DNA from: Doris montereyensis
Lineage: Eukaryota; Mollusca; Gastropoda; Nudibranchia; Dorididae
Length of the DNA: 64,000 nt
Direction: 5' to 3'
NCBI GenBank assembly: GCA_037039925.1
Contig: JAXRKP010000064.1
Span: forward strand, 230,001-294,000
Numbering within the stretch: the first letter of the stretch is position 1; the number at the start of each line of letters is the position of its first letter. Positions 23,367 through 35,300 of the stretch are shown here, piece by piece. The notes under the pieces were generated by a model. That model worked only from the letters and a program-made list of their open reading frames with translations. It was not told the origin of the DNA and searched no databases. The position numbers and the translations under genes are program-made.

Positions 23367-26300
23367 CTGTAAAAACGAGATGAAATTCAACACACTTTGA
23401 TTATGAGCAGACTCTAAACAATGCAGAATCAAATGAAACATTTTTTCCCTCTCCAATTCATATCATATACAATTCACAAAGGAACACAATTTCCCCCGTC
23501 TACCATATGAGGGTGAATTGAGAGGAAACAGCAGAACGAAAGAGTGAAAAGAAAGACGTAAGACCTACCAGCTATTTACAATTGAATTTAGCCTGTCTAC
23601 CATATGCGGTGATCTCAAGGTGAATTAAGAGGAAACAGCAAGATGAAAGATAAGTGAAAGAGTGAAAGAAGTAGGACCCACTAGCTATTTTCAATTAAAT
23701 TTAGCCTGTCTACCATATGGTGATCTCAAGGTGAATTAAGAGGAAACAGCAAGATGAAAGATAAGTGAAAGAGTGAAAAGAAAGACGTAAGACCTACCAG
23801 CTATTTTCAATTGAATTTAGCCTGTCTACCATATGCGGTGATCTCAGGGTGAATTCAGAGGAAACAGCAAGATGAAAGACAAGTGAAACAGTGAAAAGAA
23901 AGACGTAAGACCTACCAGCTATTTTCAATTAAATTTAGCCTGTCTACCATATGCGGTGATCTCAGGGTGAATTAAGAGGAAACAGCAAGATGAAAGATAA
24001 GTGAAAGAGTGAAAAGAAAGACGTAAGACCTACCAGCTATTTTCAATTGAATTTAGCCTGTCTACCATATGCGGTGATCTCAGGGTGAATTAAGAGGAAA
24101 GATAAGATGAAAGATAAGTGAAAGAAGTAGGACCTACTAGCAGTGCCTGCCAACAGCCAAAGAATTTTTCTAGACCCAGAATGGAGACAATATAATGTTA
24201 TTATATTGTCAGTGTCTATCTCAAATGTCCATCTCGTCTATTTCCTATCTAATAGGACAACGAAAAAAACAAATTTGTCTAAATCTACAGACGAAAAATA
24301 ATTCTGAGAAGAAATTAAAATGGAGAAATAAATATATCGCCGGTGAAAAAAGCAAACCGTGTAATCCAATTTTGGATGTTTAAAGAAAATCAAAGAAAAT
24401 ACTGCTGCATATATTCATCTATTCTCACAGACATACATAGTATGCAAGTGTGAAAAACTAGACCCAGTAGGGATACATGAATTGCTCATATGGTTATTAT
24501 ATGGGTTTCTATTGGTTTTTTGTGCCACTAGATGAAGAATCCTAACATCAAAAAGAAAAAGAAAAAGGTATTACTAATTTTAGATTTACATGGTTTGCGA
24601 CTTTGACCGTCAATATAAATAGTTAGCTCTACAAATAAAAAACCTAATCGTCACTTAAAAAAACAAACAAGACCTCCATCTCCATACATCAGAACTCTTT
24701 GACGCCGTCAAAAGCGTAAATTTATCTATGTATTCATTTGTACACGTATGGATGTATGTTGTATTACTATGTATGTATGCAAGTTTGTTTTTATATGTAA
24801 GTATTTGTTTATATGTAAGTATGTATGTATGTATGCAAGCATGAATGTATGTATGAAATGAAATTCATTATGCAAGTATGCGTGTGGTTGTATACAGATT
24901 ATTTGAGTCTATGGAATCGTTCATGCATATCCTGTGTATGGTATTTGCATCCACAGAGAGCATACACGGGTGAGCAGGACAAGTATAAAGTTTATAAAGG
25001 GCCCTACACACCTTCACTCCAACCAAGTCGGATCAAACTCTTGTCATACCCGTCACACGAAACCGCCATGAGATAGTTTTGCATGACCATCCACACCACA
25101 TGTGTTTATCCTCAAGATTTAAGCGCAGCTCTTTGTCTAGATAAGTGCAATGGTCATGCTTTTCTCTACTCAAAAAATAAACAATTTTACTACGGTTTCA
25201 CTAAATAAGCATAAAAACGGGGATTGGATGCATGGACTTTGTTAATCTCGACACGCTGATTTCAAAAATGCAATTATTATTTTCATTTGACTGATATTTA
25301 ACTGTTTTAGGAGCCCAATGTTCCTTCCTGCCTCACACTACTTCAAAGGCAAAGCCGCCACTCCTATAGTGCCTCGGAGTCTGCGGCAGACAGGTCGACA
25401 CGGCTCAGTTTTTTGGTTGGCCGGTTTGGTTGGCCCATTGGGCCGTTGGATCAAAAGGGTTTCCATCCATCCTGGTTTCTGCCCGTCAGTTTGGAGGTTC
25501 ATTCCAAACTATCGGTTGACCCATAGGTGTGTAGAGCCCCTAATATATGACTAATTTTTTACTTTGACTATCAAAGTACATCAGTTTGCCAATTTTCAAT
25601 TTCCATTAGAACTGAAAATGGCGTCTCTGATTTTTCACCCTCACTCTCTCGAGTCTCTGCTGTTAACTTAGGGCTTCTTTTAAAAATTAGAATTAACCAT
25701 TATCGTGTACATGTATTACATACATACTTTTCGAGGCAAACACAGATGTAAGGACTAAAAACCAAAAGAAAGAAATAAATCAACACACATTAAGACGTAC
25801 TAAATAGGTTTCTACACGTTCGCTTGGCAGCTATATTATCATAAAAGTCACCGTAGAATATCGTAAGTATCCCCAGCAAGACTTACCAAGCCTTCCACAT
25901 CGTCTATCTGCACGTTCTCCAGGTCAAGTTCCAGTTCCTTCTCAATGTCTTCCATCGACTGCTCCACGCTGGCAGAGGAAAGACGCAGCTGCTGTTGGTG
26001 TGGCTGATGGTGCTGGCGCTGCAGGTGCCGGTGGTTCAGCGGCGACAGCGTGGAGTAGGCGGAGAGGCTGATCTTTCTTTTCCTACGGTGGTAAAAGAAT
26101 TTTTAAAAATATTTACATACATATACTAGACACTCCGATTCATTTTGCGCATTTTTGTTTTGTTTTACCCACTATAGGCACTTGTCTGATTTGATTTTCA
26201 TTTTACCAACAACTATGGGAGGGGGGGGGGGACTCGGTAGTCCAGAAGCAAAAGTGTCAGCCTCTCGACCAAAAAGCAAAGGGTCAAGCCTGTACAGTTG

Positions 26301-29300
26301 AAAAATGTTGTCAATTTCTTTTTTGGTAAAACACCCCCCCCCCCCCCACCGGTCCAGGTAGGTGGGTGGGCACCTAGACCCACCAGAGACGGACGATAAA
26401 AAGGAGGCCCTGTGTGCATATCACAATACTGTACATCAAAGATCCCTTGGCTGTTTACAGGGCAGTCTGGGCAAAATTCAAAAATCCTACCACAAAATCC
26501 CAGAGATCACCTTAGTTGCGGCCGTGGGTAAAATCAAATAAAATTAAAAATTTTAAAAACAAATAAACCAACATTCTAAATCAAATTTTTTTAAAAACAA
26601 ACAAATAAACCAACATTCTAAATCAAATTTTAAAAAAAACAAACAAATAAACCAACATTCTAAATCAAATTTTTAAAAACAAACAAATAAACCAACATTC
26701 TAAATCAATTTTTTTAAAAACAAACAAATAAACCAACATTCTAAGGAAACGTTGAACAAAAAAATCTAGTTACTAGCTTTAGAAGTGGTTTACTATGGCA
26801 TTTTTACCAACAAACCACAATAATTGCACTAGCAATACACTTACTTCAATGATCTTAAAAATCAGTGGACCAAATCAAATGCCAATGGTGCTTATATATC
26901 TTCAAGTCGAAAAAATCACTCTTACTTTAGGAGGGGACAGTAGTCCAGAAGCAAGGTGCCGACCTCATCAACCGAAAGGATTTAAGCCTTGGCAAGTTGA
27001 GAGTTTTCTCTATTTTTCAATCTTCTTGAGTAAAACCTACCGCTCTGGTCCAGACGGGCGGATCGACACCTAGTCCCATCGGAGACTGGCGATGAAAAAG
27101 AGGTCCCCTTTCGCAGATCACAACACTCTGTGCATGTTAAAGATCCCTACCATCCCCCCTGCCCCCGAGATCCCCTTAGTGATGGATGTGGGTAAAATCA
27201 AATCTCTCCTCACTTTAGGTGTAGATGGGAGAGGCTCTGAGGCGACATCGGCAAACTCTTCCTCCAAATTTTCTCCGCCGTCGTCGTTATCTTCGGCGTC
27301 ATCCACAGGAGCTGCGTAGACGAATCGGCCACTCTCCTCGGCTTGCTGCATCTCTTCCAGCGCGTTGCGATCCGAGTTGCTCTGGTAGACGGGAAGGAAG
27401 AATCAATATTGAGTTTGAAACATGAGATAAACACAGCCATGTCTCAAATCTACAAAGCTCAAATATATTGACCATGGGCCTCAAATTTTACATAGATCTG
27501 TAGGTCTCAAATTCTTTATGGCTATGTTCTCATATTCTTGTAATAACTGTTCTGGCTATTCTTGTAATTCTGTTCTGGGCTATGAGTATTCTTGTAATGA
27601 CAACTGTTCTGGGCTATGAGTATTCTTGTAATGACTACTGTTCTGGGCTATGAGTATTCTTGTAATGACTACTGTTCTGGGCTATGATTCTTGTATTCTT
27701 GTAAGTAAAGACTATTGCTGTTCTGGGCTATGCTAAGTATTCTTGTAATGACTACTGTTCTGGGCTATGTATTCTTGTATTACTGTTTGTAGTATGACTA
27801 CTGTTCTGGGCTATGAGTATTCTTGTAATGGCTACTGTTCTGGGCTATGAGTATTCTTGTAATGACTACTGTTCTGGGCTATGAGTAGTATTCTTGTAAT
27901 GACTACTGTTCTGGGCTAATGACTAGTATTCTTGTAATGACTACTGTTCTGGGCTATGAGTATTCTTGTAATGACTACTGTTCTGGGCTATGAGTATTCT
28001 TGTAATGACTACTGTTCTGGGCTATGAGTATTCTTGTGACTACTGTTCTGGGCTATGAGTATTCTTGTGTTCTTGGCTATGAGTATTCGACTACTGTTCT
28101 GGGCTATGAGTATTCTGTTCTGGGCTATAGTATTCTTGTAATGACTACTGTTCTGGGCTATGAGTATTCTTGACTACTGTTCTGGGCTATGAGTATTCGA
28201 CTACTGTTCTGTTCTGGGCTATGAGTATTCTTGTAATGACTACTGTTCTGGGCTATGAGTATTCTTGTAATGACTACTGTTCTGGGCTATGAGTATTCTT
28301 GTGGTAAGCGACTACTGTTCTGGGCTATGAGTATTCTTGTAATGACTGCTGTTCTGGGCTATGAGTATTCTTGTAATGACTACTGTTCTGGGCTATGAGT
28401 ATTCTTGTAATGACTACTGTTCTGGGCTATGAGTATTCTTGTAATGTATTCTTGTATTCTTAATGACTGCTAATCCACAATATGAGTATTCTCATAATGC
28501 CCATTGATCCAGACCATGATTTGGCTATAGTATTCTTGTAATAACTATTGGTCCGGACTATGAGTATTTGTAATGCGTGAAAGTATATACTACTTTATAT
28601 TTTTTCCGATACCACGACTGCCAATCTTTTCACATCGAAAAACACACCCTGGCTGCATGAACTAATTCTAACTTCAACGAAGGCATTAATATTCCTGAAA
28701 ACATTGATGATCGAACTTAAATTAGGACTCCTGGGGTAGGAGGTGATGACTGTCATGTTCAAGTATTCACACTATAGAAACTGATGTGGGATGCGCTCCG
28801 GCTCTACTTTACTACTTCTTGTCTAAAGTCAACTACGCTTGTTAGTGATGTCTGGGCGGACGTAATCGATGTCGTCAAAACCGTCCATTTTTCATAGGGG
28901 TTTTTTAATGACGTAAACACCTGGTTCCAGGGTCAAAGGATCAATGCATCCGAAGATCATTACATTTAACCGACTTCACTACAAGGGCAGTCCACTGTAT
29001 TTTATCTTTAGAATTCCAAAAACAAAATTTTATGTGCATGGAATGGTCAAGACAAGAGCAGCAAGTGGACCCTTACAGGGATCTTGGAGAAGGCCACGGC
29101 GGGTAAAACCTTCTCCTTTTGAGGCTTCAGGTACTGTTCTGTTTTCAGCGAGTCTCTCAGGCCAGGAAACAGGTTCTCGTACTCGGCAGGATCGGCCAGT
29201 GAATCTGCCAGACTTCTTGTTCACAGTTGCCACGTGGGCTTTCCAAAGAGATACTGTTCCACTCTACAAAAAAAAACACACAAAATTTTTTTGTATATAT

Positions 29301-32300
29301 AAAAACCCAGTATTGCTATAAAGTTGAATAATTACAAAGCCTAAATAAAAGAGAAAAATCAATTTTCTATTGATAATGCGATTCAAACAACAGCAAAAAA
29401 GTGTCACGTTATGAACAAGATTGGTGTGATGAACTTCTACATCCACCTGTGACACACAGAATACTTTTTCAAACACAGGTATGTTGTCAAGATAAACCAC
29501 GACAAAATTATACAAAATAATATGTCCTCTAACTGATTATGCAATGTTAATAACAGCAAAAGTGTCAAGTCAGGCACAAGATTGGCGAAATAAAATTCTA
29601 CATCCTTTTCGTCTATGGCCAGTTCAAGATTTCTCAAGTCTTTGTCTTTTCCTTTCTTTTTTTTTTGTCTTTTATTCTATGAGTTTTAAGTTACAATGAT
29701 GAGATAAAATCTCCAATTGCAAATGGGCCCTAACCCCTTCTCTGTTTGGTTTTTTTCCTTCCTTGGGCATCAATTTCTGACCATTTTCAACATTTTTTTG
29801 CTGTCAAAGGCCCTCATTCTCTGTTTGGATTTTTTCCTTCCTGGGCATCAATTTCTGACCATTTTCAACATTTCCAACCTGGGTATGAAAACTCCTGCCG
29901 TGTTTCAAACCTTACTGGACACTCTTGGTCTGAGTCTGAGTAAACAATAGTGGACTTTAGCTAATAAACCTAAGCATTGCAGTTAAAAAAAAATCATTGG
30001 CCCTGACCTTGAAATCTGTGAGGGGAGGTAGGTGCGGGCAAAGAAGGCAGCCTCCGGCAGACGCCTGTGCTGATCAAAATTTCCAAGCAGTCTTCACACC
30101 TGGAAGGAGCAGAATTCAGTGATGAGAGATGATATAAACATAACATCACTATATGTGAAACAAAATAACACACACAAAACTTTAAAAACTTAACTTTTTT
30201 TTAAATCCACCCAAAGACAATCTCGTCTAAACCAAAATTACATTCTGATGAAATCGAAGGCACATCAAATCTTAAATTGTCACAGCTGTAAATCGATAGA
30301 CAATCATGTAATATTATATATATGATCAACAACGGTAATCCTTTCCCCATAAAATCGTTCTGATCACAAAGGAACATTGCTTAGGAAAAGTACAAGAAGA
30401 AGACATTTTCAAACCTGAAAGTGGTAATGATAAGACATTTTTCATGGCAGATTAAATCCATCAAAATACAACAACTCCCAACCAAGAACACATCCCCCCC
30501 CCCCCCACACCCACTCAAAACAAAACTAAAATCACAAAGAAACACCAAACTATTTCAAGACCCCATCCTCAGACTAAAAATAACCCCCTCCCCTCCCCCA
30601 AATTCCCAACAAGCACATATAATATAAAAGTTGGTCATTCTTTGAGCGTCAAAGGCTTTGTTGAAAGGCCTTTAAGAATAACCATTTTTTGCATGTAGGG
30701 TCTAAATGATTCAAAGATTATTTTCATTTGAGGATTTTTCTACCAGAAATGCTCTTTAATTATTGAATATTTCATTGTCCCCATCCTTGAAAAGAATTTT
30801 TATTCACCTTTGCCGCTATATTCAACACGTTTTATAATTCAAAACGTGGGAGTTCACACCTATGCGTATAACCTCAGAATTGAGTACTGACTCAATCTAA
30901 TAATTTTACTTGATTTTGCCTGCATGGCAAACAGCTCCAACGCCAAATCCAGGTAACCAACAAAAAAAATCAACTTTGCTGTGAAGAAATGATCGTAACA
31001 GAGGGAAGAACAAAAAAATCGGTCATGCGATATTTCGGAATCTACTTATAACTGCGTGATTTGTAAAACCGTTCAGACATCTCAAAGATCTCATATAAAG
31101 TTTTATCAAAATAATCACAACCCACCCCCCCCCCCCAAATTTTGTTTTGTTTTGAGTTAGAACGGACCGTTATGCAGGCAATGTTAAAAAAAAAAGGAGA
31201 TTAAAAACCACGGGTCTACAACTTACTTTCCAAGCACAAAACTGGACAGGAAGGCCACGTTGTTCTGTCCCGACTCCTGGGCGGCGCCCCCGAGGCGACC
31301 CACCATCTCAGCGTTGCCGGCCGAGCTGGCCAGGAGCAGGAGGCCGCCGTAGTCGTGGGCCTGGCGGAGGCACTCCTGGGCTAAGCCAAACTCGCACCGG
31401 CGGATGGCCAGCTCGGCCAGCTGCTTCCACTTCTGCTCGGCCTGCGTCTCCTTAGCCAGCTCGCAGGCCGCCGTCCAGGTCGCCCAGCTGGATAGACAGC
31501 TCAAACTTGTGCTCCGGGTCGCAGGTCACGGCCATGGCTTGAGATTTGAAACCCTGTATAGGGCAAAGCAAGAGGGCGGGGAGAATGAAAATATTGACTG
31601 AATAATTGAGTAAAAAACGAAACAAATAAAAAAAAAAATTTTTTTTTTTAAATGGGTAAAAAATTCATTGGTTTGATTTACAGAGTAGCCAAAAATTGGC
31701 AAATTGCTTGCCAGAAAGAGAAGAAGCATGACAAATAAACGATTAGAAGAAAAAAGAAGGAAAACAACCAAATCTCCCACCCACGTTTAACCTAAATTCT
31801 CAGAAACACAACAAACCTGTTTTTCCAAGAAATGTGCAACCCTCGTCCTCTGCTCCCCTGGGCACGGTTGGCAGGACTTTGTCAGCTGTGTCAAAGTCTC
31901 GTCTCATGACGGCCGTCTGGTATTCTAAAACGGACACTAACAGAGAGTAGCTGACGATAGCCAGCTCCTTGTCACCCAGGTAGAGACGGTTGTCCTTGGG
32001 AATGTAACCCAGCAGGTACATGACTCTGGAAAGGTTAAAATCAATGAAAGGTTATGTTCATACAATCACAATCAATGACGAAAATTCTAAATTTAGTTAA
32101 GCTTTCATTTAGAGATTAAAAAAACAAAACGAAAGAGAAAGACACTTCTCTTGAGGTTAACTGCTTAACTGATAGGAATGAATATGCTCATTTACCTCTT
32201 TCCCTATTTCGAACTGCAAATATCGGCTTGCACCATCCGTTACAACAGGACTTTGAGCTACAAGAAATCTACTTTCTGATAAAATCCCTCTATCAATTAT

Positions 32301-35300
32301 CAGTTTGACTACTTCCGGGTCAAGCCTAAAAGAGTCCACAAAACTCATAAATATTTCTGTCCATTTTTTTGTTCACATCTCTTCTTGAAAATGGGTGTGT
32401 GCAGGCATAGCATAGTCAATTAGAGGCTCTAGATCAAGTCGGGAATGAGATCTTAAGGAGAGGAGCGGGTTCTGGGAATGCCATTTTTGCCGAAAATGAG
32501 TGGATAGAACGGTTCATTCCCGTTATAATGATATCATAAAGAAGCTCAGTATCGATTCTTTGAATTTATACGATTTTTTTAGAAACAATACAGGCCTATT
32601 TTTCACCACAGCTATTATACAATAAAAGCCAGAAATATTATCTAAAGTACGACAAATTGGTAGTCATTTTGATCGCCACAATGAATGCTATTCAAAACAA
32701 CTTTATTTGAGCATGTATTATGAATATTGCCATAGATCGGCCAGAAGTTACGGAACATATTCCGTGCACCTATTATCAAAAGGCACCATCTCAAAATGAG
32801 TAAAAAGGTGCTGGTGCACTTGAAACAGTGTCAATAAGAAGTAGTTGAGAACCTCTCAAGGTTTTATGATGTTTCAAAGTATTATCCTACTCTTTTCTTA
32901 GGTTTATGGGAGAAAATGTATTCAAACAACAGAAAATAAGAGAAAAATACGAATATCTCAATATGTTATTTTTGGACCGTTTTTTTTCTAACTTAGCTCG
33001 TATCTTTTTATCCGATTGACTTGAAATTTGGCACAAATCTTGCGTTTGATGCATGGAATAAAAGTGTGCATGCGTTAGGTGTTATTTTGTATACTTACAA
33101 AAAAATGAATTTTAGTTGAATAAAATTGCTGTAAATTGTAAACATTTTATATGCAATTTTCAACACACCATAAAACTAAAAGTTTGATAGCAGGAAGGAA
33201 GGAAATCGTCAGACATTAACCCTTTCCTGCCTAAGGGCCCTCCACAATTCTAGTCTGTGTGCCTAAGCCCTCACTTTCTACTCAGTCAGTGTGCTAGAAT
33301 TGTGGAGGGCCCTAAAGCAGGAAAGGGTTAATGTCTGACGCATTTCCTTCCTTCCTTCCTTCAACAAACGATCTTTTCCTCCTCTCACCTGTCCAAGTGG
33401 GCGATGGTGACGATCTCCCCTCCTACATAGTAGTTGAGTCGGTTGACGCTGTTGGTGTAGATGAAGCAGTCTCCAACCCCACAGGCCTGTGCGCACTGTT
33501 TTTCTTCTATCTCGTTCAGAAGCTACAGGGAGGAGAGAGAAAAAAAATTCAAAATATTATCCAATTGAATCAAAATCAGAATGATTTATGTGTCTCTGAA
33601 CAGAGAAATTTAGTACGGTCATCGTGAATGAAACGAATTCCAGCCACAACAACGTTCATTGCATTCAATCAAAGCAGTATGAATCCATCTAGCTATCCAT
33701 CTAACCATTCTTCTATTTATCTACCGCACTATCTATCTCTCTTTCTATCGACATATCTATTCATCTATAGCTGCTGACCTATTTGAATCGAAAAACAGCC
33801 TCTGACTGTGCAAGCTAATTCTAACTTGCACAACGCACTGTGATATTCCAGAAAAAACATTGATAATTTAACTGGAATTAGCCCCTTTACAGTAAATGAC
33901 AAGAAGACCACTGATCGCTAACCTTTCCGGCCCAAATCTGATGGTATTTAAAAAAAGTAGAAAATCGAAATGCCGTTTCAGACATTCACCCCAACCTGTC
34001 TGAGTCTCTGTTGTTGAATTGGGGTCTCTTTAAACAAAAAATATAGCTAGCCTTCATATCTGTACTTCTTTTCAAGTTAAATACAGACTTATGGACTCAA
34101 AAGCAAATAAAACAACTTCCTAAATATGTATTGGTTGGCAGCTATGTATCTCTACAACTGTCCCTATTTGTATTTACATAGCACACGCATTTAAAACCTT
34201 CTAAAACCATACAAGATATTAAAAAAGATAACGCAATAAAGCTACATAGCTCCCCTTCACCCTACCAAAATTAAACTAATGAAACTGCAAATAAGTTCGT
34301 ATATACGAAAATATACGAAACTGTCAAAAGAAAACGAAACAAAGATCAAATATTTTTTAATTCCTACATTTTCATCTCTCGTAGGAGGATGGTTGGGCAT
34401 TTTAAACGTTAAAATTTTCAAATTTCAATGGTTGATGTCAGACTACTCCACGTGACCATGTACTCACCTCAAAGGCGTCCTCCACGCCATCTTCGGTGAT
34501 TTTGTCCTTCTCGTCCTTTGAAACCTCCACCGCCTCAGCATTGTATTTCAGGATGAAGAAGGAGTCTTCCGACGCAATACACACAAGCTCACCGTTCTCA
34601 CTCCAATAAATCTGCAAGTGAAAATAAACAAATGCACCCCATCTGTTTTTATGCGATCACGTCCAACCAGTTCAAACTTGCCCGTTCCTAGTTTTTTTAA
34701 ATTTTCCACAGAATTGAGAGAAGAAGCAGACAATTTTCCTTCTTCACGTTGACATGTTCAGGTTTAATGACCAAAAATGTTCTTACAGTCTTTGACTTTA
34801 GATGCCCATGTCCACCTGTAACGTATTCTGTACATATTCTAATAGTTTGTAGAATTTATGGATATTTGGTTTCAAAGCCAATCATGACTACACCATCAAC
34901 CTCATTTCCATTATATATATATATTTATATATATATATAACATGATTCATGGATAATTAAAAAAAAAAAGAAAAAAACCACACCTATAGACAGGTTAAGG
35001 CATTTAATTAGTTTCCCTCATTGAAACCACACTTGGAAACTAAGTCTTGAGCACTTTGATCTTCTTGAGTTTTCAGACTTGAAAACTTGAGAAAATTTTT
35101 TGAACCTCTCGGGCACAAACCCACATCAAGTTGCACCCCCCCCTCCCAAAAAAAGAGATATACCCAATCACACAATCTTAAACAAATTAGGTATGATGCA
35201 CAATAAAAAATATGTAAGATGTGTTCAACTACGAGCACTGACTAATTATATGTAATTATACTGCCTAAGAAATATTAATCAAATCTAAAACTATAAATGA

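Noticed and set aside
25887..26082. His/Gln-rich C-terminal segment in COPB2
   Set aside because: It appears only if exon 19 is read in the phase forced by an extra base; the phase from exon 18 gives an Ala/Pro-rich linker instead.
33220..33327. Simple piggyBac MITE with TTAA target duplication
   Set aside because: The TTAA sites and CCC/GGG ends fit, but complementarity continues about 25 bp beyond each TTAA, which a plain insertion would not produce. Kept as an unclassified hairpin.
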